Positions 8,167 to 15,923 are shown, counted from the stretch's first letter. The stretch: 64,000 bases of DNA from Nitrosarchaeum koreense MY1 (GCF_000220175.1 NZ_AFPU01000001.1:1275512-1339511); one strand, 5' to 3'. Numbers and translations: made by a program. Notes: a model not told the origin generated them from the sequence alone.

Positions 8167-9276
8167 ATGTCAGCTGATGACTTTATAGTAACTCCTTGGC
8201 ATGTTGAAGGTGATATTGATTATGATAAGTTAATCAAAAAATTTGGAACTGAAAAAATTTCATCTGATATTCTTAATAGAATCAAAAAAACTACAGGCGA
8301 AGACCATTTTATGCTAAGAAGAGGTATTTTCTTTTCTCATCGAGAATTAAATAGAATTTTAGAGGATTATGATAAAGGTAAGAAATTTTTCTTATATACT
8401 GGCAGGGGACCATCAGGACATACTCATATTGGTCATTTGGTTCCTTGGGTATTTTCTAAATGGCTACAAGACAAATTTGGTGTAAATATGTATTTTCAAT
8501 TAACAGATGATGAAAAATTTTATGCAAAACCAAATCTCACTTTAGAAGAAACTAGTAAATTTGCATATGAAAATGCACTTGATTTTATTGCTTTAGGCTT
8601 TAAACCAAACAATACAAAAATAATTATCAATACAAAAAACATTCAAACATTATATCCTATTGCTGCACAAGTTGCTAAAAAAATTAATTTTTCAAATACA
8701 AAAGCAGTATTTGGATTTACAAATGAGACAAATATTGGAATGATTTTTTATACAGCATTACAATCTGCACCGTGTTTCATTGAAGATAAACCAGTTTTGA
8801 TTCCATTAGGAGTTGATCAAGATCCTCATTTTAGATTAACAAGAGACATAGCTCCAAAAATTGGAAAACAAAAACCAGCCTTAATTCATAATATCATGAT
8901 TCCAGGGCTATCAGGACCTGGAGGAAAAATGTCAGCTTCAGATGAAAATGGAACTATCTATACAACTGATTCTCCAAATACAGTAAAGAAAAAAATTAAC
9001 AAGCATGCATTTTCTGGAGGCCAGACAGATATTGAGCAACATAGAAAACTTGGAGGGAATCCAGATATTGATGTCTCTTATCAATATCTTAGAATTTTCT
9101 TTGAACCAGATGATAATAAACTAAAATCAATTTATGATGATTATAAATCTGGAAAAATGCTTACTGGGGAATTAAAAGCAATATTAATTGAAAAAATAAA
9201 CGAGTTTCTTGCAATTCATCAAGAAAAAAGAGAGAAAGCAAAAGATCAGATCGATCAATTCATTTTTGAGAATTAA
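8167..9276 (+). CDS. trpS: Tryptophanyl-tRNA synthetase
   Basis: 369 residues of the archaeal/eukaryotic TrpRS type. The class I signatures are GHTHIGH (HIGH motif, near residue 88) and KMSAS (near residue 258). It charges tRNA-Trp, whose intron-bearing gene is about 8 kb upstream. An AT-rich TATA-like element about 25 bp before the ATG points to a leaderless mRNA. The downstream 93-residue gene overlaps its stop codon by one base. Confidence 0.97.
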   Translation: MSADDFIVTPWHVEGDIDYDKLIKKFGTEKISSDILNRIKKTTGEDHFMLRRGIFFSHRELNRILEDYDKGKKFFLYTGRGPSGHTHIGHLVPWVFSKWLQDKFGVNMYFQLTDDEKFYAKPNLTLEETSKFAYENALDFIALGFKPNNTKIIINTKNIQTLYPIAAQVAKKINFSNTKAVFGFTNETNIGMIFYTALQSAPCFIEDKPVLIPLGVDQDPHFRLTRDIAPKIGKQKPALIHNIMIPGLSGPGGKMSASDENGTIYTTDSPNTVKKKINKHAFSGGQTDIEQHRKLGGNPDIDVSYQYLRIFFEPDDNKLKSIYDDYKSGKMLTGELKAILIEKINEFLAIHQEKREKAKDQIDQFIFEN

Positions 9277-9557
9277 TGAAAATCAAAATTAGATGCGATG
9301 ATAAGTATGAGGCTCAAAAGATATCCAGCCTTCTATTTATCAAAGACATGAATGAAACTTTCATTACAGCAATTTTAAACATATTTGATAATGAAATAGT
9401 TGTAGCATTAAAAGACAAATCAGCCCACAGTATTCTTTTAAAAGATAAAGTAGATGTGGATGTTTTTGTAGATTTTATTCAATCAGTTATCGAAAAAGAA
9501 CACAAGATAGTTTCTACTGTAATGTTGGATGAATATGTAGAAATTGTAAAAGAGTGA
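9276..9557 (+). CDS. Small conserved protein following TrpRS, 93 aa
   Basis: A 93-residue acidic protein with an alternating beta/alpha pattern. The ATG overlaps the trpS stop (TAATGA), so it is translationally coupled to trpS. No signal peptide or membrane segment is present. The ordering (short strand, helix, strands, helix) suggests a small alpha/beta fold, but I do not recognise a family. Confidence 0.75.
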   Translation: MKIKIRCDDKYEAQKISSLLFIKDMNETFITAILNIFDNEIVVALKDKSAHSILLKDKVDVDVFVDFIQSVIEKEHKIVSTVMLDEYVEIVKE

Positions 9558-9558
9558 A

Positions 9559-9642
9559 TTAACCTGAGAATATTGTGTAAATTGCTACAATTCCAACCAT
9601 TACAACAAGACTGATACCTAATGCTTTAAAGTCATTATCCAT
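9559..9642 (-). CDS. 27-residue single-pass membrane peptide
   Basis: A short ORF with ATG at 9642 and TAA at 9559 encodes MDNDFKALG followed by a hydrophobic stretch of about 16 residues and a short tail, ending in IFSG. This is a textbook mini-membrane-protein layout (charged N-terminus, one helix). It lies between convergent genes, with its stop 2 bp from the stop of the 93-aa gene. The minus strand upstream is AT-rich with TATA-like sequence. Its coding status rests on composition and position; conservation was not tested. Confidence 0.5.
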   Translation of the reverse strand: MDNDFKALGISLVVMVGIVAIYTIFSG

Positions 9643-9704
9643 ATTTGGAAAATAAATAATCATTATTAAAAATGTTAATAAATTCTTAAAAGGGATTCAA
9701 GTAA

Positions 9705-10565
9705 TTATCTTGGAAAATATCTACTTTTTTTATTCATAGATTTCGGTTTTTTATGTTCAGTTTTTGCTTGAGGTTGCCTAATTTCATTACAGTTCAAACA
9801 TAATACTCTCAAATCTTTTCTAGCCAACTCTGGTTCAGAAATATACTTTCCCCAGGATGAAGCAAATCCACCTCTACGAATACTGTCAAATGCATCTTCA
9901 TCATTAATATGATTAAATCCTAAAGCTCGCTCATCTTTAAATCCACAACTGGAACATATTTTACCACCTAAAATTTCAAATAATTTTTCTTTTAGAGAAG
10001 AATAGAATTTTTCAGAACCATTTGAATAGAAACTCTCAGATTTTTTTAGGAATTTTTCATTTTTAGATTTAGAATTTCTAAAATCATCTTGTCTAGATCT
10101 CGGTTCATCTCTGGAATATCTATCTCGAGATCTCGGTTCATCTCTGGAATATCTATCTCGAGATCTCGGTTCATCTCTGGAATATCTATCTCGAGATCTC
10201 GGTTCATCTCTGGAATATCTATCTCGAGATCTTGGTTCATCTCTGGAATATCTATCTCGAGATTCTTGTGGTTTATTTTTTTGAAAACATTCGCTACAAT
10301 ATACAGGTCTGTTAAATTTTGGTTCAAATGGAATTTGGCATTCATCTCCACAATCACCACATGTTACAGTATGCATTTCTGGTTTTCTTTCATTTCTGGA
10401 ATATCTATCTCGAGAAGGTCTTTCATATCTAGAATTTCTAAAAGAACGTGAAGGTATGTCATCTCTAGAATTTCTAGAAGTTTGATTAGGTTTAGAATGT
10501 CGATCAAATTTTTTATCAGAATATTTTGCTTTATAGAGATCCATTTTCTTATACATATTCATCAC
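9705..10565 (-). CDS. Zinc-ribbon / low-complexity / HNH-like three-part protein
   Basis: 286 residues. The N-terminal 60 residues are basic and Ser/Arg-rich. A zinc ribbon follows (CGDCGDECQIPFEP... YCSECF), of the type found in archaeal CxxC-(20)-CxxC proteins. Next are five tandem copies of RDRYSRDEPRS. The C-terminal domain has ICSSCGFKD...GFNHI...LCLNCNE, which resembles a four-Cys HNH endonuclease fold. RGG/RS-like linkers and zinc ribbons suggest RNA or nucleic-acid binding. The start could be either of two nearby ATGs. Confidence 0.8.
   Translation of the reverse strand: MMNMYKKMDLYKAKYSDKKFDRHSKPNQTSRNSRDDIPSRSFRNSRYERPSRDRYSRNERKPEMHTVTCGDCGDECQIPFEPKFNRPVYCSECFQKNKPQESRDRYSRDEPRSRDRYSRDEPRSRDRYSRDEPRSRDRYSRDEPRSRDRYSRDEPRSRQDDFRNSKSKNEKFLKKSESFYSNGSEKFYSSLKEKLFEILGGKICSSCGFKDERALGFNHINDEDAFDSIRRGGFASSWGKYISEPELARKDLRVLCLNCNEIRQPQAKTEHKKPKSMNKKSRYFPR
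10095..10259. repeat. Five tandem 33-bp repeats inside the zinc-ribbon gene
   Basis: Five consecutive 33-bp units beginning at 10095, 10128, 10161, 10194 and 10227, with only one or two base differences. Because 33 is a multiple of three they encode five copies of an 11-residue Arg/Asp/Ser/Tyr motif. Copy number is likely to vary by slippage without breaking the frame. Confidence 0.95.
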
Positions 10566-10620
10566 TATTGATTATAGATAGTTAGAGCTTGAATTTGTGC
10601 CTAGATAGAAAATTTGTAAA

Positions 10621-10950
10621 TTAAACTAGGGATTTATCCATTTCAGTGCCCATAATTTCTTGAACTTTTAGAAAATATAGTTTTGTAGAATATGGCATAT
10701 CATCTAAATTATTATCAACTACAATCATAAAATAACGAACTGCCCTTTTTGAGATATCAAGATTAAATTTCATAGGAAGAATTGGGTCTTGTTTTACCTT
10801 GATTTTATCTTGCAACCATGGAGGAGCCATATCAATAGTTTCTTTAATAATTTTATTATACCAAAATGAAAGATTTTCTGGATGTAGACCCTCCTTAAGA
10901 TTTGAAATGTCAGCATCGAATTTTTTCATCATGTTATTTATAATCGCCAT
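10621..10950 (-). CDS. Conserved hypothetical protein, 109 aa
   Basis: A mostly helical soluble protein of 109 residues (start ATG at 10950), with several Trp/Tyr residues in the middle (LSFWYNKI, PPWLQDKI) and no metal-binding or catalytic motif I can identify. It sits 55 bp upstream of the zinc-ribbon gene on the same strand and may be cotranscribed with it. Confidence 0.72.
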   Translation of the reverse strand: MAIINNMMKKFDADISNLKEGLHPENLSFWYNKIIKETIDMAPPWLQDKIKVKQDPILPMKFNLDISKRAVRYFMIVVDNNLDDMPYSTKLYFLKVQEIMGTEMDKSLV

Positions 10951-11006
10951 TGAGCCTTAATCCAAAAATATTGTTTTATTACAATTACTCAAACATAGAC
11001 AATCTT

Positions 11007-11480
11007 CTAGTCAATTGATGATACGTTACCATCTATGTCTATTTCTAAATTTTTTATTCTCGTTGTAGAAATTCTATTTCCATCATGAGCCAAGACCATA
11101 GGAACTATTACAATTTTTACAGGAGATAGATTTTTTTCTTTACGAAGTTGATTTAAGATTTCTCCTTGATTTCCGGTCTCATCGCTTACTACAAGAGCCT
11201 GTACATTTTCTTCTAAAACAGCAGGTCCAAAATCATTATCTAATTTACTTATTTGAAAGTGCTGATTTGGGAAATTTGTTTTAATTACATTTGTTAATGT
11301 ATCAAATCTTTTTTCATAATTGTTCAGTGTTTTTTTCCCTCTTTTTTCAGCTAATGCGTCGCTGGTCAAACCAATAATCACATCAGATGAAATTGAAAAT
11401 GCTTTTGCAAGTAAAGTAAGATGACCTTTGTGAATGATATCAAAAGTCCCTCCCATTGCAACAAGAGTAAACTGAGGCAT
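11007..11480 (-). CDS. coaD: Phosphopantetheine adenylyltransferase (archaeal type)
   Basis: 157 residues of the nucleotidyltransferase superfamily. GGTFDIIHKGHL carries the T/HxGH signature near residues 10-22, and a second motif (ISTTRI) near residues 137-142 matches the ISxTR motif. It converts 4'-phosphopantetheine plus ATP to dephospho-CoA in coenzyme A synthesis. The length matches the archaeal family. Confidence 0.93.
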   Translation of the reverse strand: MPQFTLVAMGGTFDIIHKGHLTLLAKAFSISSDVIIGLTSDALAEKRGKKTLNNYEKRFDTLTNVIKTNFPNQHFQISKLDNDFGPAVLEENVQALVVSDETGNQGEILNQLRKEKNLSPVKIVIVPMVLAHDGNRISTTRIKNLEIDIDGNVSSID

Positions 11481-11511
11481 ACTAACAAATAGAAAAGATG
11501 TAAAGATAAAT

Positions 11512-12573
11512 CTACTTTACAAGTATCAATACTATCGGTCCTGGATTTGCAATTGGAACATTGTTTCTATCCCAGACAAATGTCTCAATGAAAAATAAAC
11601 CACTACTTTCTGGAATCCAATCTACAGATTGGGATTGTTGACCAGTTTCAATATATCGCCCATCATATTTTCCTATAAATTCTACATATGGTGTTCCAGA
11701 TTGTTTTATTTGAACATAATATGTATACGGAGTTTCGTTAGTTTTTTGATCTGCTGAAAATTGAATCCAAGCATCACTTTGGATTATCACTGTTGAACCA
11801 ACTTTAATCTCTGAAAGGTTTTTCCCCTCCTTATCAAGTATTGATACTTTAGATATCGTAACAAGTTTTGTTGCTATTTCAGACTCTGGAATTGTCACAT
11901 TTTTAGGGTCAGAATAAAATACATTTGATTCAGCTGAAATAGTAAATCCTACTATTCTTGATTGAATTTTTTCATTGAAATTGAAATTTATTGTTTCATT
12001 TGATTCAGCATTGCCAATAGGAATGGTAATTACATCGATTATTCTAGGAGGTTGAAAATTATCATAGAAGGTAAGATAGACATTAGTATTATTTGATGGT
12101 GCAGCACCATTTTTTAGAACACCTGAAAAACGAAGAGTGTCATCTAAATCAATATTGTTTACTTCAACAGATAGTTGTTTTGATTTAGAAGTTGATGAAT
12201 TGAATAAACCAAGAGAAACAGAGGCATGTGTGATCTCAGAATTTGGAGTTTTCGATTTAATGATGTAAGGTGATGTTCCAAGGGGCGGGATTACTTGCAA
12301 AGAGGATTTTCCTTCAACAATTTCTAGAGGCTCAGGATTAGTATCGTCATAAAATATAACACGTATTCGTACATCAGTCACAGAAGTCAGAGTATTAGTA
12401 TTTTTAACTTCACCTACAACTACAGTATATCCTTGTTCATCTTGGTAAACATATGGAGTATTACTTGTAAGAATTACAGATAATGTAGGTAATGTATCAG
12501 TTTTTTGAGCAAAAATCGAGGTAATAGGAAATAACATTAAAATCAAAAATACGGTAAAAATAATTTTCTTCAT
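11512..12573 (-). CDS. Secreted beta-sandwich protein, 353 aa
   Basis: Starts with a clear signal peptide (about residues 1-22, ending SIFAQ). The exported part has repeated beta-rich segments. The first resembles FxLYD-type domains (VVVGEVKNTNTLTSVTDVRIRVIFYDD), and the last resembles Ig-like or CARDB-type modules (SVDWIPESSGLFFIETFVWDRNN). The same C-terminal signature occurs in the S-layer-like protein at the right end of the window, so it may be associated with the cell surface. No transmembrane anchor is obvious. Confidence 0.8.
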   Translation of the reverse strand: MKKIIFTVFLILMLFPITSIFAQKTDTLPTLSVILTSNTPYVYQDEQGYTVVVGEVKNTNTLTSVTDVRIRVIFYDDTNPEPLEIVEGKSSLQVIPPLGTSPYIIKSKTPNSEITHASVSLGLFNSSTSKSKQLSVEVNNIDLDDTLRFSGVLKNGAAPSNNTNVYLTFYDNFQPPRIIDVITIPIGNAESNETINFNFNEKIQSRIVGFTISAESNVFYSDPKNVTIPESEIATKLVTISKVSILDKEGKNLSEIKVGSTVIIQSDAWIQFSADQKTNETPYTYYVQIKQSGTPYVEFIGKYDGRYIETGQQSQSVDWIPESSGLFFIETFVWDRNNVPIANPGPIVLILVK

Positions 12574-12697
12574 GTGAATTTTATTGATTAGAGATTAATT
12601 TTGTGCAACATATGATATAGTCAACAAGAAAGGTAAGAACGTTTAACCCAGTTATCACTGAATAATTAATAAAAAGAAGTTAAAAGAAATAAAAATT

Positions 12698-12805
12698 TTA
12701 TCGTCTTTTCTTCATTGCTGTAATTGCTAACCAGTATACTAATCCTGGTGCCAATCCAACAATGAGTGGAATCCAAACTGGCCATGCATCTGCTGCGCTT
12801 GTCAT
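12698..12805 (-). CDS. 35-residue membrane peptide
   Basis: ATG at 12805 to TAA at 12698 encodes MTSAADAWPVWIP, one hydrophobic helix of about 20 residues, and a basic end (MKKRR). The positive C-terminus suggests the N-terminus is outside. It is the only coding signal in the 12574-12877 gap and its start is preceded by AT-rich sequence. It looks like one of the short membrane subunits that accompany respiratory complexes, but there is no direct link to one. Confidence 0.6.
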   Translation of the reverse strand: MTSAADAWPVWIPLIVGLAPGLVYWLAITAMKKRR

Positions 12806-12877
12806 AGATTAAAACGAAAAGTTATCCTATTTAAATCCATCCAGAAATCCGATATTCAGAATTGATCGAAGGGTAAG

Positions 12878-12951
12878 TGGACTGGACGGGATTTGAACCC
12901 ATGACCCCCCGCGTGCAAGGCGGGTATACTACCAGGCTATACTACCAGCCC
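12878..12951 (-). tRNA. tRNA-Ala(UGC)
   Basis: On the minus strand the acceptor GGGCUGG (12951-12945) pairs with CCAGUCC. The anticodon loop UUGCACG gives anticodon UGC, and the T arm holds GGGUUCAAAUCCC. No intron is visible. Discriminator A is at 12878. Confidence 0.95.
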
Positions 12952-13031
12952 ACATCAAGAAGGGATAAGGTGTGGATTTTAATTGTTGTCTTCTTGAGAA
13001 GAATTTTATTTGTATAACAAAATCTCATTTC

Positions 13032-13586
13032 ATGGTACTTTTAGAATCTCAGATTAAATTAAAATCAGGAGATAAAGCTCCAGAGTTTCAACTCTTGGGC
13101 ATTGATGATAAAAAACACACATTGAATGACTATAACAATTATCATGGAATTTTAGTTATTTTCATGTGTAATCACTGCCCATATGTCAAGGCAAAAGTAG
13201 ATGCGTTAAACGAGTTATATGAAAAATTTGGAGATAAAATAGCAATAGTTGGAATAAACAGTAATGATTCCAAAGACTATCCAGAAGACAGTTTTGAAAA
13301 TATGAAAGTAATTGCAAAAGAAAAGGGATTCAAATTTGATTATTTAGTGGATAACACTCAAGAAATTGCAAAGAAATATGGTGCAATATGTACACCAGAT
13401 CCTTTCTTATTCAATAGCAACAAACAGCTAGTATTTCATGGAAAGATAGACAATGCTATGAAACCTGATGCTATTGCTACTGAAAAAACAATGAGTAAGA
13501 ATATAGAAAAATTACTAGATGGAGAGAAAATTGAAAAAGATTTTGACCCATCAATTGGATGCTCCATCAAGTGGAAGGAAAATTAA
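13032..13586 (+). CDS. Thioredoxin-fold redoxin (peroxiredoxin-like)
   Basis: 184 residues from the ATG at 13032 (MVLLESQIKLKSGDKAPEF); an earlier in-frame start at 12972 would add a non-conserved extension overlapping the tRNA side. The AhpC/TSA-type core has MCNHCPYVKA, a CxxC active site near residue 47, and a cis-Pro region near CTPDPFLF. This family (thioredoxin-like, often annotated as thiol-disulfide isomerase or redoxin) reduces disulfides or peroxides in the cytoplasm. The substrate is unknown. Confidence 0.88.
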   Translation: MVLLESQIKLKSGDKAPEFQLLGIDDKKHTLNDYNNYHGILVIFMCNHCPYVKAKVDALNELYEKFGDKIAIVGINSNDSKDYPEDSFENMKVIAKEKGFKFDYLVDNTQEIAKKYGAICTPDPFLFNSNKQLVFHGKIDNAMKPDAIATEKTMSKNIEKLLDGEKIEKDFDPSIGCSIKWKEN

Positions 13587-13619
13587 ACTTAAATGAGTCC
13601 TGTCAAGAGGTTGGATTAA

Positions 13620-13694
13620 GGGCTCGTAGCTCAGCTTGGCTGGAGCGTTCGACTGATAATCGAAAGGTCATGTGTTCGAATCACATCGGGCCCA
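13620..13694 (+). tRNA. tRNA-Ile(GAU)
   Basis: Acceptor GGGCUCG (13620-13626) pairs with CGGGCCC (13687-13693), discriminator A13694. The anticodon loop is CUGAUAA (anticodon GAU). D and T arms are normal and no intron is present. Confidence 0.95.
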
Positions 13695-13698
13695 CTTT

Positions 13699-14592
13699 TT
13701 ATTTTGAACTTTCAGAGACAGTTTTTGACCATTGAAGAACATCTTCAAATTTTTCAGATATTAAATCAGATTGGATTTTTGTCTTTTTTCCAACTTTTCC
13801 GCACAATGCCAATCGTATTCGTTTTCCCAATTTTTCCTTAATCGAATTTACAGATTCTGCAAAAAAATGTAATCCTTCTTCTGTATTTGAAAAAACTAGA
13901 ATAATCATTATTCCTGATTTTTGTTTCCAAATTTTTCCCATGAGTTTTTGTAAATCAAGATCAAACAAGACATTGATTGCAGACGACATATCACCAAGAT
14001 GGAAAACCCTCCACCCATCTGAATGCAAAGATGCAGAAGCGGCTTCAGATAACAGATTACTATATGCATCTGCTGAAATTACGATTATGTTATTTTTTGG
14101 GTTTGAATCAATTGAAATTTGATTAAAAATATGAAGGGATTTAGATATAATATTTTGTAGTAATTTTTGCTCAGTATTTCCAATTTTTCCATCATCGTAT
14201 AATTTTTGAATTGATTCTACAGAAGGAATAATTACTTCAGTAACAAGTTTTGGAATAGTTGCCCCAGAATTAATACAGTTTTTAATTAGTGAATAAATTT
14301 GAGCCTCTTGTCCTTTGATTAATTTATCAAGATATTGTGGTGCAACTTTAAAGTAATCATCAGGAAAAGAATATGCCTCTTGTCCTGACTCTAAAAACCA
14401 CAATGTGATATTTCCAATATTGTTTTGTCGGAGAAATCCTTCTGCGGCAAATACTTTGAGATATTTTGTCATGGTGGTTCTATTCACTCCAAGTTTTTTT
14501 GAGATTTCAACTCCAGACATTCCACTTTTAGAATCTTCAAGAAGATCAATCAATTTCTGCCTAATTTCTGAAGATTCGTATCCTTTACCCAT
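13699..14592 (-). CDS. HTH regulator with cobalamin-sensor-like domains
   Basis: 297 residues. An N-terminal winged HTH (about 1-65, GVEISKKLGVNRTTMTKYLKVF) is followed by a helical region (about 85-155) resembling the B12-binding cap (YLDKLIKGQEAQ...EVIIPSVESIQKLYDDGKI...). The C-terminal Rossmann-like domain (about 165-290) has ADAYSNLLSEAASASLHSDGWRVFHLGDM. The layout matches B12-dependent photoreceptor/regulators such as CarH, but the DxHxxG signature that gives the His ligand is not present. It may sense another ligand or be a vestigial sensor. It starts 42 bp from a transposase remnant on the other strand. Confidence 0.75.
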   Translation of the reverse strand: MGKGYESSEIRQKLIDLLEDSKSGMSGVEISKKLGVNRTTMTKYLKVFAAEGFLRQNNIGNITLWFLESGQEAYSFPDDYFKVAPQYLDKLIKGQEAQIYSLIKNCINSGATIPKLVTEVIIPSVESIQKLYDDGKIGNTEQKLLQNIISKSLHIFNQISIDSNPKNNIIVISADAYSNLLSEAASASLHSDGWRVFHLGDMSSAINVLFDLDLQKLMGKIWKQKSGIMIILVFSNTEEGLHFFAESVNSIKEKLGKRIRLALCGKVGKKTKIQSDLISEKFEDVLQWSKTVSESSK

Positions 14593-14633
14593 ACTGCTCC
14601 AAAGTTAAGGTATTGTATAAAGACTAATTTTCA

Positions 14634-14948
14634 TCTGATGCCTTTCAAAAGGAGTATGGTGGAGTCAAGAAAGGATCACCTATCCATATTCAACATATCA
14701 CTTTGAAAGGTGATCATAACAATAACAAAATGGAACGCCTTAATGGGGAATTTCGAGACAGAGAGAAAGTAATGCGAGGAATAAAAAAAGAAAATTCCAG
14801 TATTTTTGACGGATATCAGATTTACCACAACTACGTAAGACCTCATTCTTCCTTAGACGGAAAAACACCTGCCGAAGTTTGCGGGATAGAAATACAGGGT
14901 GATAACAAATGGAAAACTTTGATTCAAAATGCAAAAATGAAAAATTAA
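14634..14948 (+). pseudogene. Transposase remnant (C-terminal end of a DDE transposase)
   Basis: The frame is open from about 14628 and encodes roughly 104 residues matching the C-terminal part of an integrase-like DDE transposase. It contains GDHNNNKMERLNGEFRDREK, which carries the final catalytic Glu, and IYHNYVRPHSSLDGKTPAEVCG. The N-terminal DNA-binding part and the first two Asp residues are missing. No intact partner or clear terminal inverted repeats are visible, so this is a decayed insertion sequence rather than an active one. Confidence 0.85.
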
Positions 14949-15239
14949 TTTCTAGTAATCTTTTCTTTTGTCCATAATCTCCCCCATTGTTTAACATATC
15001 TGGGGTTTACCTCTTATCCTGAAAATGACTTAATAAAATACGTTATTTTTCTGTTAAGCATTACTTAATTTCCGCTTTGTTTTTTTCATCATTTTTAAAA
15101 ATTAATATCGTAGTTGATTGATCTTTGATTGATATGTCCCGATACTTTACAGGGAGAATATGTCCCATAGAGGAAACAGAACCCATAAAATAAAATCTTA
15201 TATACTTCGGTACTTTAATGTACGGTAAGGAAAAGTAAA
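14949..15239. other. AT-rich gap after the transposase remnant
   Basis: About 290 bp with no ORF. The first part is probably leftover insertion-sequence DNA. The end holds a TATA-like CTTATATAC at about 15196-15204, roughly 30 bp upstream of the likely transcript start of the next gene. No convincing RNA fold was seen. Confidence 0.4.
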
Positions 15240-15626
15240 TTGCCGAAAGCTGGATTCAAATCAATAACTGTATCTGAAACTGTCTATGATAAATTCCAAG
15301 ACGTTTATCAGAAAAATAAAGACAACCTTGCAATGAAAGGTGTCAATAGTTTTTCAGGTTATGTCACTTACATGTTAGAGGAGATGATGCAAAAAGATAA
15401 AACATTTGCAAGATATGCTCCAAAGATTGAGAAAATTTCAATTGATGATGATCGTGTCATACTAAAAGACAATATCAAAAACAGAATAGCTGAAGTTGCA
15501 GTACAGAAAGGAGAGTTGTTTTGTCAGCTTTGCGAAGAGAAAGATTGTGTCCATATTGGATTTGTATTTTCACTTCCAGATGTTTACGAAGTTTTGAATT
15601 CTAGAGGAATCAGACATCCAAAATAA
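15240..15626 (+). CDS. Small DNA-binding-like protein with C-terminal Cys cluster
   Basis: 128 residues from a TTG start. The first 55 residues (KSITVSETVYDKFQDVYQKN...FSGYVTYMLEEMM) follow the strand-helix-helix pattern of ribbon-helix-helix proteins. The C-terminal part has CQLCEEKDCVHIGFVF, a possible Cys/His metal site. It has its own TATA box (CTTATATAC). A transcription regulator is a reasonable guess; the target is unknown. It sits between the transposase remnant and the tRNA-Leu gene. Confidence 0.72.
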   Translation: MPKAGFKSITVSETVYDKFQDVYQKNKDNLAMKGVNSFSGYVTYMLEEMMQKDKTFARYAPKIEKISIDDDRVILKDNIKNRIAEVAVQKGELFCQLCEEKDCVHIGFVFSLPDVYEVLNSRGIRHPK

Positions 15627-15679
15627 AGGAGCAGTGGAGGAGGTGGGATTTGAACCCACGAACTCCTGAGAGACAGGAT

Positions 15680-15695
15680 CACCCATTTTTATGAT
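15680..15695 (-). other. Predicted canonical intron of tRNA-Leu
   Basis: 16 nt inserted 3' of the anticodon, after G37. Its removal gives a seven-base anticodon loop and a 5-bp stem. This is the usual archaeal intron site. Confidence 0.7.
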
Positions 15696-15709
15696 CTTAA
15701 GTCCTGCAT

Positions 15710-15731
15710 GTCCAAAAGCACTATGTGCTTA
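15710..15731 (-). other. Predicted D-arm intron of tRNA-Leu
   Basis: 22 nt containing the internal hairpin AAGCAC/GUGCUU. Removing it creates the three D-stem pairs A10-U25, U11-A24 and C12-G23. Introns at such positions need a splicing endonuclease with broad specificity, as known in Crenarchaeota and Nitrososphaerota. Confidence 0.65.
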
Positions 15732-15848
15732 CTTTGGCCAGGCTTGATTACTCCTCCAAAAAGGTAGAATTTTGTGTGAAATTTAACAGTTTACAGTTTT
15801 TTGAGATATAATCAAGAATTATAAGGATTTTCAAACGCTGAAATTTGT

Positions 15849-15922
15849 GCTTCGATAGCTCAGCCTGGTAGAGCGTTACCTTGGTAAGGTAAAGGTCGCG
15901 GGTTCAGATCCCGTTCGGAGCT
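15849..15922 (+). tRNA. tRNA-Thr(GGU)
   Basis: Acceptor GCUUCGA (15849-15855) pairs with UCGGAGC (15915-15921), discriminator U15922. The anticodon loop UUGGUAA gives GGU. The gene is uninterrupted. Its 3' end is only 2 bp from the stop codon of the convergent methylase gene. Confidence 0.95.
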
Positions 15923-15923
15923 T

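Larger units (their letters stand above)
15635..15757 (-). tRNA. tRNA-Leu(UAA), interrupted by two predicted introns
   Basis: The minus strand has acceptor GGAGGAG (15757-15751) pairing with CUCCUCC, T arm GUGGGUUCAAAUCCCAC and a class II variable arm. The D arm and anticodon arm become regular only when two insertions are removed: 15710-15731 (22 nt, D arm, near position 23/24) and 15680-15695 (16 nt, canonical 37/38 site). The spliced D stem is then AUC/GAU and the anticodon stem CAGGA/UCCUG around loop CUUAAGA (anticodon UAA). Intron limits are inferred from the fold. Confidence 0.87.

Noticed and set aside
10089-10451. Plus-strand ORF with ISRSRFISG repeats
   Set aside because: It is the mirror of the tandem 33-bp repeats in the zinc-ribbon gene. 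The minus frame has recognisable zinc motifs and the plus frame has none.
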